Below, in pieces: positions 47,277-56,854 of a DNA stretch of 64,000 nucleotides (position 1 is the stretch's first letter; the number at the start of each line of letters is the position of its first letter). The position numbers and the translations under genes are program-made. This DNA comes from Parashewanella spongiae. GTDB taxonomy: Bacteria; Pseudomonadota; Gammaproteobacteria; Enterobacterales; Shewanellaceae. Under the pieces are notes generated by a model. That model did no database searches. It saw nothing but the letters and a program-made list of their open reading frames with translations, and was not told the DNA's origin. The stretch spans positions 1,984,001-2,048,000 of the forward strand of contig NZ_CP037952.1 of assembly GCF_004358345.1 (NCBI RefSeq), read 5' to 3'.

Positions 47277-48410
47277 ATGAGCACCGTCCTTCAAGTAAAA
47301 GATAACGCAAAATTTGTTAATTTGTACATTGCTTTTGAACTTAGCAGTAAAACTTGGAAGCTTGGCTTTTCAAATGGTGAAAAAAAGAGAGTCAAAACGA
47401 TTGATTCCCGAGACTGGAAAGCCCTACATCATGAAATAGCCTTAGCAAAAGAAAAGCTATTCTGCGTTGAAAACTGCAAAGTCATTAGCTGTTACGAAGC
47501 AGGTAGAGACGGATTCTGGATACACAGAGCGTTAATTAAAGACGGCATCGAAAATCATGTGATTGACTCAGCCAGTATTGAAGTCAGCCGAAAACAGAAG
47601 AAAGTCAAAACCGATAGAGTTGATGTGATTGCTTTGCTCCGCTTACTGATGCGTTATCACTCTGGAGAGCAAGAAGCTTTAAATATCATCAATGTTCCAA
47701 ATGTAGAAGCTGAAGATAAGCGTCGAATTAACCGAGAGCGAGAACGATTAGTAAAAGAGCGTGGCAGTCACAGCGCACGAATTAAGTCACTTCTGTGTTT
47801 GCATGGTATCAGCGTGGAAAATATCTCTAAACTAAAGGGGAAAGTTAATCAACTTAAGACGGCGGTTCTCAATAAGCCTTTACCGACAGATTTAGTGACG
47901 GAAATAGAGCGAGAACTTGATAGGCATGAAATTGTCGACAAGCAAATTAAAGCAATTGAGAAATTACAAAAACAACGTGTTCTTGATGACTGTGATGACG
48001 CATCGCAAAAAATTAATCAGCTCATGCAGCTTAAAGGCGTAGGCTGGCAATCGAGCTGGGTATTAGTAACAGAGTTTTTCCATTGGCGAGAATTTAAAAA
48101 CGCTAAACAAGTGGGAGCTTGTGCAGGAATGACACCAACGCCTTACGATAGTGGTGACAGCCAAAGAGAGCAAGGCATTTGCAAGTCAGGTAATCGACGA
48201 ATACGAAAGATTATGGTTGAACTCAGTTGGTTTTGGTTACGGTATCAACCCAAATCAGAATTGAGTTTATGGTTCGAACAGCGTTTCGCTCATGGCAGTA
48301 AACGAATGAGACGCATCGGCATTGTTGCTATGGCACGTAAACTTCTTATCAAACTGTGGAAGTATTTAGAGCATGGAGAAGTGCCATCAGGTGCAACGAT
48401 GTCACTTTAA
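47277..48410 (+). CDS. IS110/IS1111-family recombinase
   Basis: 377 residues. The N-terminal DEDD RuvC-like domain shows AFELSS (Glu21 where the family usually has Asp), CYEAGRDGFW and KTDRVDVIALL. The C-terminal transposase_20 domain has LKGVGWQSSW, GACAGMTPTPYDSGDS (with the candidate nucleophilic serine) and KSGNRRIRKIMVEL. It acts with a structured RNA encoded in the same element to join donor and target. It is full length. A good GGGGAATATT precedes the ATG. Confidence 0.93.
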   Translation: MSTVLQVKDNAKFVNLYIAFELSSKTWKLGFSNGEKKRVKTIDSRDWKALHHEIALAKEKLFCVENCKVISCYEAGRDGFWIHRALIKDGIENHVIDSASIEVSRKQKKVKTDRVDVIALLRLLMRYHSGEQEALNIINVPNVEAEDKRRINRERERLVKERGSHSARIKSLLCLHGISVENISKLKGKVNQLKTAVLNKPLPTDLVTEIERELDRHEIVDKQIKAIEKLQKQRVLDDCDDASQKINQLMQLKGVGWQSSWVLVTEFFHWREFKNAKQVGACAGMTPTPYDSGDSQREQGICKSGNRRIRKIMVELSWFWLRYQPKSELSLWFEQRFAHGSKRMRRIGIVAMARKLLIKLWKYLEHGEVPSGATMSL

Positions 48411-48690
48411 TCAAAATAACCAAGTAAAGAGTAAAATGTAGTAAAGCGTTGTTCGATGCTAACTGTACAGCCCCTTGATAAGCAAGGCTAAATCGTTTTT
48501 CTAGAAGAGTTAGTATCATTATTCAGGTTAGGCGTGATAATGCGCATGCAATTTAAGGTGACTGACTAAAGTCAGAACGGATAGAAGGTGGTTAGCCATT
48601 AAGCTGACACAACAAAACCTGAGCAACACTTTTAACCAGAGAAACTGAATGAAATAAATTAAAAACTGAAGGGCTTGACAAAGATGTCCT
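48411..48690 (+). ncRNA. Candidate bridge RNA of the IS1111-type element
   Basis: The element has a 57-bp 5' and a 280-bp 3' non-coding part; IS1111-type elements keep their bridge RNA at the 3' side. Hairpins are visible: CCTTGATAAGCAAGG near 48474-48488 and CTGACTAAAGTCAG near 48563-48576. The target-binding and donor-binding loops cannot be assigned by eye. Confidence 0.5.
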
Positions 48691-48696
48691 CATAGA

Positions 48697-49217
48697 AGGG
48701 GCTGTTTATCTTTCAGGGTTAAATTTTGTGCTATTTGAGCGTTTATCTGTTCAACCTAGAAGCATCAGTTGACTGCGTTCTCAAGCGTAGAAAAAATGGC
48801 TGATAGTAAGGCGTAGCTTACAGCAAGTAGTTATTCTACTTGCAAAAGTTACAACGCAGATAGCAGTCATTTTAGCAAGCTTGTGAGCGTAGAGCACTTC
48901 ACTCATTGGGTGAAAGCTATGATGATAAAATCATCGTATTGCTCAAACAGTTACTCGTATACTCAGCGTTCAACTGATGTTTTTAGGTTCAAGGCATAAG
49001 CAGTGAAGCTTAGTCATCTAAGTGAGCTGGTCACAACACAGAACAGTGAATGCTCAAAAACATCGAAAAAAGAGAGAGCGTAAATTGGTCGCTCTTTCTA
49101 AATAAAAGGTACTGCGTTATCGCTTGCTTATTTGGAATACCAAATAAGCAAGCTCTGTCTTGTATAAAACGACCAATTTATCGCTGCAAAAATAATCACG
49201 AAAGATAAACAGCCCCT
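48697..49217 (+). mobile_element. MITE-1, copy b, interrupted by MITE-2
   Basis: AGGGGCTGTTTATCTTTC at the left and GAAAGATAAACAGCCCCT at the right. A MITE-2 (48755-48987) splits it. From about 48988 on it matches copy a and continues into the nearly identical 3' part of members 2 and 4. Confidence 0.85.
48755..48987 (+). mobile_element. MITE-2, 233 bp, copy a (nested in MITE-1)
   Basis: Terminal repeats CCTAGAAGCATCAGTTGA and TCAACTGATGTTTTTAGG, with a perfect TTCAA 5-bp target duplication (48750-48754 and 48988-48992). No coding capacity. Confidence 0.85.
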
Positions 49218-49281
49218 AGGTTCATTACCTAAATTTTTCCAGTAAACGATGATATTGATGTTATGGCGGTGGGGTTGGATG

Positions 49282-52200
49282 TTATATGCAATCAGAAAAA
49301 TCCATAATGAAGAATTCGTCTTCATGGTTCTCGGTATTAAAATGTAATCTGGTTTGTTGCTGGATATCATATGCATCATCTAGTCTTTTGACTAACCTAC
49401 TATCGACATCACTGCTTATTCTGCTCAGCATAATTGTTAACTCTGAGAGGGTGAATTCCTCAATACGAGCTAGCAGCATCTCAACGTCTTTTGAATCCAG
49501 TCGGGGCTTATCTAAAATTGGGTTAGGATTTGCTTCAGATGATAAACCTACAAATAAACTGCTGACCCATTCCTCATCAAACTCTTTCAATTGCACAGGC
49601 TGATTATCCTTGCTTAACGAGGGGGTGTTCAAAAAATCACCGCCACCCATTAAAGGCAACAAAGCCTCATCTTCACCACCTAGGCTGACGCTGGTTTCCA
49701 TAGGCTCAGGCTCTTGCGCCGTGTCACTCGTCGCTGCACCATCATGATGCCATGAAGCAGGCGGAATGTTTTGGTACTGCACGGATGAACTTAATCTCTC
49801 TCTTAATTGGCTAGGCATGTCGGCGAGGGGATATTTCTCAACGAGCGCTTTTACTGTAGGAATGCTCAGAGAATCGGCATGATACACGAGATTGTGGCGA
49901 ATTTCCTGGTTCAGGTGCAAGCCTTTATGTATACACTTTTCGATGATGGCCAAACTAAGCCAACTTTCCTGCAGTGTCTCTGTGTTGCCTGTGGCGCTTG
50001 GCGCTTGCTTTTGTGATAACCGTTCTTCTCGTCGTGTAACGTAAGTACTGGTAATGCTTTGTTCACTGCTGTCAGCAAAATCAACCGGAAAGTCACTGCT
50101 TAATGTTTCAATAAACAAAGAAAGCTCATCGGCGGACCAGTTGCGAATTGTGATACTACTTGGATTGCTTGGACTACTTTGGCTTAACTGAGGAAAGGGC
50201 AGCTCAATCATTTCCTCATCAATATTGAGTAGCCTCATATGAGCTTGACTAATATGGTAAGGAGTCGAGGCGCTGGCAAAGGATAAACTGAACCAATAAC
50301 AAAAAAGCACCATGGGGCAATCTGTTTGTTGTGCTTGTGTATTAATGCATAATGTGACCCCTTTATCTGTATCCACATTGTTGGTAGGTACACTAAACGT
50401 CACGGTATTTAATGTTGTAGGATGCTTTACTGGCAAGACTAACCCTCTGGTGACTAGCCCCAAATTCAGTGTGTTCATGGTTTTCACTTTGGGTTTTACG
50501 GTCGAATTTAGATACTGACCGTAATCTCTCCCTGCTAGGCAAAGGGTATGAAATTTCTTAGCTGGTAATGACATCGATAATTGATATAGGTCATTAGCGG
50601 TACTGAACACTTTGCATAACGCTCGGCAACAGTTGATATCGTTAATCAATTTCTTAGTTTTAGGTGTAGATGAAAGCAAGCAGGCCGCAATTAAATACGC
50701 CTGAACCTGATTCACATTTTCATCCTCAACGCCCTTTAGGACGACCGGATACAATGTCTTATCCCATTGTTCTGATGTGGGGCATGAGCGGATTACCCTG
50801 CAAAAACGAAAGTAATGGCTTATACTCTCATGGCTCTGACCTTTCAAATTGAGTGCGCTGGACAGAATGGTTTTATTGATTGGCTGACTGAGTAAACGTT
50901 CCCAGTGGGATAGTTTCTGCACTTCCTCAGCGACCAGAGCGCGGCTTCCCTCTGGACGAGGCGCATTTGCAAAGAACAATTTTAATCCCAGCTGGCCGTT
51001 GGCGAAACAGATTTTACCGAGCGAGTTCAATATCCCTTGATGGCTTTCTATTACGCATGGGAACGTTAATCCCATTATTTCGATCGAACTCAATGAGCAG
51101 TGGTTATTCAATTTATCTAGCAGCTCAGGCTCACCTTTAACAGTCAACGCCAGTGCTTTTATCGATATTAGTTCATTGTTCTTATGAAAGTGAGTGATCA
51201 GCTTTGCGACAAGCGAACAGGAAAAAGCCTTTTCTACAGCTAAAAGAGATGATTGTTTCCACTCGTGAATGCAGAGTTGCAGTAGTTTATCGTCGGGTTG
51301 ACCATCAATGCTTAATAAAGAAAACAGCTTAGTTACCTCCTCCTGTTTCGGCGACAGCGAGAAAACTTCAAAGACACAGGCTAATCTGAGAAGGTGGAAC
51401 CGACCATTTTGCTGCAATGCAGGGTGTTCAAGCAAGTTAAACCAGCTGTCGGTATCATCAGGTTGACTTTTCTTCACCTTAACTAATAACAACTTAAACA
51501 AGGGCAGATTTAATCTGCCGTCCTCATGCAACTGCGGCATTTTCAGCAGTTCAATAAAGCGCATCATCGTCGCTTCGTTAGGCAGACCGCCTTGGTGAAA
51601 TATCGACAACAGTGATTTGTGTAGCGGCAGGCTCAATCTGCCGCCCTCCTGCAATTGCGGAAGTTCCAGCAGATCAATAAAGCGCTTCATCTCCGATTCG
51701 TCAGGCAAACCTCGGCCACTAAATATCGACGACAGGGATTTGAGCAAAGGCAGATTTAAACTGCCGCCCTCCTGCAGTTGCGGCAGTTCCAACAACATAA
51801 TAAAGCGCGCCATTGCCTTTTCGTCAGGCAGACCGCGGCGACCAAGTATCGACGACAGGGATTTGAACCTCGGCAGGCTCAATCTGCCGTCCTCCTGCAG
51901 TTGCGGCAATTCCAGAAGATTAACAAAGCGCGTCATCGCCGTTTCCTCAGGTATGCCGCGACCACAAAATATCGACGACAGGGATTGGAGCAGAGGTAGA
52001 CTTAATCTGCCACCCTCATGTAACTGCGGCAGTTTTAGCAGCTCAATAAAGCGCTTCATCTCGACTTCGTTAGGTAAACCGCGGCCATTAAATATTGATG
52101 AAAGGGATTTGAACTTCCGCAGGCTTAATCGACCACCCTCCTGCAGCGGCGGCAGTTCGAGTAGTTTAATGAAACGCGTCATTTCCACTTCGTCAGGCAG

Positions 52201-53055
52201 GCCGCGGCAATTAAATATCGACGAAAGGGATTTGAGACGCGGCATGCTTAATCTGCCACCCTCCTGCAGCTGTGGGAGTTCCAGAATATTAACAAAGCGC
52301 GTCATCTCCGCTTCATCAGGTAGACCGCGGCCATGAAATATCGACGATAGAGATTTAAGCAACGGCAGATTTAATGTGCCGCTCTCCTGCAGTTGCGGCA
52401 GTTCCAGTAACTTAACTAAGCGCTTCATCTCCGATTCGTCAGGCAAACCGTGGCCATTAAACAATGATGACAGGGATTTGAACTGCGGCAAATTCAACGT
52501 GCCTTCCTCTAGTAGTTGCGGCAATTTCAGCAGCTTATTAAAGCGCTCCATCTTCGACTCGTTAGGAAAACCGCGACACCTAAATATCGACGACAGTGAT
52601 TTCATCGGTTTGGTTTTCGCCACCTGAGTGATGTGTTTGTCACTGAACCTAAAGAACTTTTTTATCTTACTCGGTATATGAATCATGCTGGTAAAAAAGC
52701 CAGTATCTTTTACCTTTGCATCGGAGATGTTTATGAAAAAAATTGTCAGTTTTTTGCTGTACTCGGTTCGTTCCTCTTCGGATTTAATCTCGACCTTAGA
52801 TAATAACTTTATGAATGCAGGTAAAATTTTAATACCTTTGCGATTCATTGCATTTTGAAGGTTTCTAGGCAGCTCTTGATCCAGCAAAAAAAAATAACGT
52901 TCACTCGCCGTAGTAGTGGTACACAATCTTTTAGGAACGGGGCTGCCTTCATCAGTTCTCGATCTTTTACGATTTGACTCACCAGCATAATCTGAGGGCG
53001 AGGATGTGCCATGCATGGCACTGGAAATTGTATTTGAAGTGGAGGTGAGAGCCAT
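49282..53055 (-). CDS. 41-residue-repeat protein, family member 4 (9 repeats)
   Basis: 1257 residues. The N-terminus has NRKRSR and PVPKRL basic clusters. Nine repeats follow, with variants NGH, HGR, NCR, CGR, GRR, SGR and HQG at positions 12-14. The C-terminal ~590 residues, encoded at 49282-51066, are almost identical to member 2 (37954-39738), whereas the next ~60 residues upstream match members 1 and 3. This sharp switch marks a recombination point near 51066. No known domain. The frame is intact. Confidence 0.8.
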   Translation of the reverse strand: MALTSTSNTISSAMHGTSSPSDYAGESNRKRSRTDEGSPVPKRLCTTTTASERYFFLLDQELPRNLQNAMNRKGIKILPAFIKLLSKVEIKSEEERTEYSKKLTIFFINISDAKVKDTGFFTSMIHIPSKIKKFFRFSDKHITQVAKTKPMKSLSSIFRCRGFPNESKMERFNKLLKLPQLLEEGTLNLPQFKSLSSLFNGHGLPDESEMKRLVKLLELPQLQESGTLNLPLLKSLSSIFHGRGLPDEAEMTRFVNILELPQLQEGGRLSMPRLKSLSSIFNCRGLPDEVEMTRFIKLLELPPLQEGGRLSLRKFKSLSSIFNGRGLPNEVEMKRFIELLKLPQLHEGGRLSLPLLQSLSSIFCGRGIPEETAMTRFVNLLELPQLQEDGRLSLPRFKSLSSILGRRGLPDEKAMARFIMLLELPQLQEGGSLNLPLLKSLSSIFSGRGLPDESEMKRFIDLLELPQLQEGGRLSLPLHKSLLSIFHQGGLPNEATMMRFIELLKMPQLHEDGRLNLPLFKLLLVKVKKSQPDDTDSWFNLLEHPALQQNGRFHLLRLACVFEVFSLSPKQEEVTKLFSLLSIDGQPDDKLLQLCIHEWKQSSLLAVEKAFSCSLVAKLITHFHKNNELISIKALALTVKGEPELLDKLNNHCSLSSIEIMGLTFPCVIESHQGILNSLGKICFANGQLGLKLFFANAPRPEGSRALVAEEVQKLSHWERLLSQPINKTILSSALNLKGQSHESISHYFRFCRVIRSCPTSEQWDKTLYPVVLKGVEDENVNQVQAYLIAACLLSSTPKTKKLINDINCCRALCKVFSTANDLYQLSMSLPAKKFHTLCLAGRDYGQYLNSTVKPKVKTMNTLNLGLVTRGLVLPVKHPTTLNTVTFSVPTNNVDTDKGVTLCINTQAQQTDCPMVLFCYWFSLSFASASTPYHISQAHMRLLNIDEEMIELPFPQLSQSSPSNPSSITIRNWSADELSLFIETLSSDFPVDFADSSEQSITSTYVTRREERLSQKQAPSATGNTETLQESWLSLAIIEKCIHKGLHLNQEIRHNLVYHADSLSIPTVKALVEKYPLADMPSQLRERLSSSVQYQNIPPASWHHDGAATSDTAQEPEPMETSVSLGGEDEALLPLMGGGDFLNTPSLSKDNQPVQLKEFDEEWVSSLFVGLSSEANPNPILDKPRLDSKDVEMLLARIEEFTLSELTIMLSRISSDVDSRLVKRLDDAYDIQQQTRLHFNTENHEDEFFIMDFSDCI

Positions 53056-53184
53056 GTTTACTACCTCTTTTAAGGAAAGTTATTTTTAGTTTATACAAGG
53101 ATATAGGTTGGTGAAATCTATTACCTTTTTTGCTAGCCACCCTCATTTTACTCAGGTTTTCTCAATGTGAATCGTGTTACTTTA

Positions 53185-53531
53185 TACCAATTACAGTAAT
53201 TAACTTCCCACTCTGCAAGAGCTAAAGGATTTCAGTACAAGGCGCAAGTTTGAAGTACTATATTCCCTACGACCGCCATACAAAGCTGGCGTTCAACGCA
53301 TTTCGTGCTTTTGTCAGGATAATTCAAAAACTTGTAACCTAGTAATGGAATCCTTTAGCCTTGCCCTTCGGGAGCTTGTATGTGTCCAAATTACTACGCA
53401 ATACTGTCTCAACGTAGCAATGCAATAACGACAGTTTTGTATGTCGGTAATAACTATGTCTTCATCAATTTCACTTGTACTTTGAACACATACATAGCTC
53501 TGAGCTGGGAATTTAATTACTGTAATTGATA
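53185..53531 (-). mobile_element. MITE-3, copy b (inverted)
   Basis: TACCAATTACAGTAATTAA at the left, TAATTACTGTAATTGATA at the right, TTA on both sides. Its interior is the reverse complement of the copy at 36695-37042. Confidence 0.8.
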
Positions 53532-53572
53532 TTATTATTATTATTGAACTCAAGACGTAACCAGCAGAGATT

Positions 53573-53620
53573 TAAAAGAGTAAATGTCATTTAAAATGAG
53601 TACAAATGAAATTATTTTAA
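53573..53620 (-). promoter_or_regulatory. Conserved upstream block (member 4)
   Basis: TTTAAAATGAGTACAAATGAAAT, pushed to ~520 bp from the ATG by the MITE-3 insertion. 53621-53776 is dispersed repeat with the GAAACGAAGTAACGACAG block (53739-53777). Confidence 0.45.
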
Positions 53621-53776
53621 GGTTTACAAACTGTGGTAAGGAGTTAATTGTGCGAAATTAATCATTCGTAAAGCCAAGACATAAGGAAAGTTGCGGAAGA
53701 AAGTATACCGATGAGTTCTCGCCGCTCCAGCGCAGGCTGGAAACGAAGTAACGACAGTTTTGTATGTCGGTAGTCT

Positions 53777-54060
53777 AGGGACTGTTTATCTTTCGTGATT
53801 ATTTTTGCAGCGATAAATTGGTCGTTTTATACAAGACAGAGCTTGTGCGGTTTGGTATTCCAAATAAGCAAGCGATAACGCAGTACCTTTTATTTAGAAA
53901 GAGCGACCAATTTACGCTCTCTCTTTTTTCGATGCTTTTGAGCGTTCACTGTTCTGTGTTGTAACCCGTTTACTTAGATGACTAAGCTTCACGGCTTACG
54001 CCTTGAACAGATAAACGCTCAAATAGCACAAAATTTAATCTTGAAAGATAAACAGCCCCT
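53777..54060 (-). mobile_element. MITE-1, 284 bp, copy c (uninterrupted, inverted)
   Basis: AGGGACTGTTTATCTTTC and GAAAGATAAACAGCCCCT flank a non-coding interior identical in layout to copies a and b without their nested insertions. It serves as the reference length for the family. Inserted in a dispersed repeat (GTCTA..CTAGTGCC). Confidence 0.85.
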
Positions 54061-54785
54061 TCTAGTGCCTTTTGCTTTTTTCTATAAAAAACACTAGATA
54101 CCAGCCTTCGCTGGTATGACAAAGGTTGGTACTTTCTAAATAGTGAGATTCCTAAGGCAAAGTATCACGGGTATATCAGTGCGAAATGTCAGATTTATAC
54201 TTGATAACTCATACAAGGGCAGATTTAATCTGCCCTATTCCTGCAGTTGCGGCACTTTCAACAGTTTAATAAAAAGCGCCATCTCTGACTCGTCAGGCAA
54301 ACCGCCGCCATTAAATATCGACGACAGGGGTTTGAATGTTGGGTAGTTTCAATAGCTCAATAAAGTGTTCAATCTCACCTTTCTCAGGCAAACCGCGGCC
54401 ATTAAATATCGACGACAGGGATTTGAGCAGCGGCAGGCTTAATCTGCCACCCTCCTGCCGTTGCGGCATTGTTAGCAATTTTTTAAAACGCTCTATCTCC
54501 CATCCTTCTGGCTGACCGGCGTGATGAAACATTGACGACAAGGGGGGCATCGGTTGGGTTACCGCTATCTGAACGATGTGCTCATCACTGAAGTTACAGA
54601 ACGTTTCTATCGTATGTTGTGCATCAAGCATGCTGGTAAAGAAGCCGGTATCTTTTACCTTTTTATCGGCGATGTTTATAAAAAAAAGTGTTAGCTTATT
54701 GCTGTACAGTGTTCGTTGCGCTTCGGATTTAATCTCGACTTTTGATAAAAAATCAGTGAATGCAGATAAAACTTTAATGCCTTTG

Positions 54786-56079
54786 GGGATCTAGCATTTA
54801 AAAATCTACCGCAATTGGAGTGATTGTAAGATCCCACTTTGGTAATTCACTATTTCTGACTATTTTACTTTCCAGCTCTTCTTTTTCTTTGTTATTGAGC
54901 TTGACTCCTTTTGAGTAAATTTTATCAATTAAATTGACTACTGGGCTCATCGCTTTCCATGTCATTGTTTTTGTCCATTCTATTACCGTTTTGGCTGTAC
55001 TCAGTAATGTGCCATTCCAATGCCTCTCTAACGATGACCAGACTCGTTCTATCGGGTTGTACTTACTGTGGTATGGCGGGTAGTAGACGTTTCGAATCTT
55101 GAGTTTCGATTGTTCACTAAACGCTACTAATCTAAACAGGTATTGAGTACGACAGCCACTATTTTCAGGACCATTATCTGAAAAAATAATGAGTTCTTCC
55201 ACTTCTAGATTTTCACTTTTAACTGAATCCCACCACCATTCAAGTGCGTCACAAATGAAGTCACTTGTTTTATTTGAGTTGCCATAAAAAACATGAAGTT
55301 GATCATTGTCGAGGTTAAGAATTCCGAACGGGATCATTTTCTTTTTTATTTCCATATCATGATCCAACGCTTGAACAGCATCAGCACTACGAGATTTACC
55401 GTAACGGGAATACTCACCAACATTAACTGTCGCTTTACAGTCGATACTAATACGGATGACTTTTTTATTACCGGTTGTTTCTTTATTGATTTTGTTTACG
55501 TTTTCAAAGATAGCGTCTGTTTGAGGAATTTTTTTTGGGGTTTAGTTTTTTGGACTCGTCGAAGTCTGTATCCCAGTCGATTTAATATGTCGTTAATGGT
55601 TCTTTCTTTAGGTAATTCTTCAGGTAGCCAGCCTTTTTCTTCAATTAACTTTTTTCTGACGCCTTTCGCTGTAATTCGGGTATACACAAACGTATTTTTA
55701 AACTTCGGGTCGGCTTGCGATTCAGGATCTACTAACGCTCTAATATCTATTTCTAATTGAGGCTGACTCACTTCACTTCGAGGTTTTCCGTCATAGTTTC
55801 CGAAACACTCGAAGCCCGTTTCTTGTTCATGAAGCCCAAGCGCAACAGCCTTTCGACACCAGCCAAATTCTGTTTCAGTTAAGCGTGGACTCCCACAGCA
55901 GAAGGTTTTGGATACTTCGGCCATAAAAACTCTTTTCTCCATCCCATGAAGTTTACTGGATGCAAGTTTAATTATCCTTTTGGACTCACTAGAAAGGTAA
56001 ATTGAAGTAGACATTTGGCTGCAACCGTAAATTACTCTGTTTGGATTATACGTCGGTATAACCTAAGTCGCAGCATCCC
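54786..56079 (-). mobile_element. ISAzo13-like insertion sequence
   Basis: The boundaries come from the uninterrupted paralogue: the left end GGGATCTAGCATTTAAAAA and right end GCAGCATCCC, with TTG on both sides (54783-54785 and 56080-56082). The terminal sequences are the same as those of MITE-4. It encodes one transposase in two frames. Confidence 0.8.
54798..56014 (-). CDS. ISAzo13-like transposase, two overlapping frames joined by a -1 shift
   Basis: The first frame (55496-56014) has the N-terminal helix-turn-helix and IDIRALVDPESQADP, NDILNRLGYRLRR; the second (ending at 54798) has the DDE part with EELIIFSDNGPEN and YYPPYHSKYNPIERVWS. At 55509-55516 (complement) a run of eight A sits in CAA AAA AAA TTC; a -1 slip there leads into IPQTDAIFENVNKIN and joins both halves in an open frame. 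This may be programmed frameshifting on an A-run or a disabling single-base change. The family assignment rests on pattern recall. Confidence 0.7.
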
Positions 56080-56445
56080 TTGAGATTCATTGCATCTTGA
56101 AGTATTTGGGGTAGCTTTTTATCCTGCGATACTAAATAACATTTACTCGTCGCAGTTATGGTACACAATCTTTTAGGAGCGGAATTGCCTTCATCAGTCC
56201 TCTCTATTTTACAGTTTGACTCATCAACGTAATTTGAGTACGAGGGTGTGTCATACATAACTCCGGAAGTAGTATTTGAAGTGGAGATGAGTGCCATTTT
56301 TACGACCTTTTTTAAGTACAAGTGTTTTTGAGTTTATAAACCCGTGTTACCTGAAATGCCCTGAAAGTTACATTTTTAGGTATCACAGTAATAGGTTGAT
56401 GAAGCCTTACTCTTGAACTCATGCAGTAACTAGCAGCAGGATTTA

Positions 56446-56495
56446 AAATGATAGATGTCATTTTAAATGAGGGCAAATGAAATTTAATTAAGATT
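56446..56495 (-). promoter_or_regulatory. Conserved upstream block (member 5)
   Basis: ATTTTAAATGAGGGCAAATGAAAT about 150 bp before the start. The whole 56298-56630 region is nearly identical to 58792-59110 upstream of member 6, so these two genes arose by a recent duplication. 56630-56850 holds no gene. Confidence 0.45.
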
Positions 56496-56854
56496 TATAA
56501 ACATCGGTAAGGGCTTACGGGAACGAAATCAATCATTCGTAAAACAAAGTGTCACGGGTATATCAGTGCGAAATGACGGACTTATAGTGGGTGGAGTATA
56601 AATAGTGGGTGGAATATAAAATTGCATCTAAAACTAAAAATTTGATAAGAGGTTTACTTTTTTAATATATCCCCGTGATAATTGAAGGTGAAACTTTCAG
56701 GGTATTTTCAACGGTTCATTTTTCAAGGCGTGAAAGTGCGGGGCTAGTTAGCCAATTTAAGCTGACATGGTCAACTAAATTTTGACACCTCAGGGATCTC
56801 GTGATATTAGAAAGTAACTATCTTTGTCATACCAGCGAAGGCCACTACCCCAGA

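Larger units (their letters stand above)
47220..48696 (+). mobile_element. IS110-family (IS1111-type) insertion sequence
   Basis: Subterminal inverted repeats CTATGAAGGACA (47221) and TGTCCTCATAG (ending 48695) enclose a single recombinase gene. The empty site is seen at 53766-53790, where GGTAGTCTAG runs directly into GGGACTGTTTATC. Subterminal repeats and no target duplication are typical of IS1111. It sits at the tip of MITE-1 copy b. Confidence 0.85.
54185..56297 (-). pseudogene. 41-residue-repeat protein, family member 5, disrupted by an ISAzo13-like element and deleted at the 3' end
   Basis: The N-terminal part (from ATG 56297: MALISTSN, then basic PKRL, to NLKG at ~56083) is cut off by the IS at 54786-56079. 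The frame resumes at 54785 with KVLSAF-type cap sequence and the first repeats (PLSSMFHHAGQPEGW; LPLLKSLSSIFNGRGLPE), then shifts near 54330. The sequence ends with a repeat-end remnant near 54190, and the whole C-terminal region is missing. The flanking MITE-1 and repeat fragments probably mediated the deletion. Confidence 0.8.

Noticed and set aside
32432-53055. Calling the repeat proteins TAL effectors, PPR or ankyrin proteins
   Set aside because: The unit is 41 residues, lacks a TALE RVD-type dipeptide context, and does not fit the PPR or ankyrin consensus.
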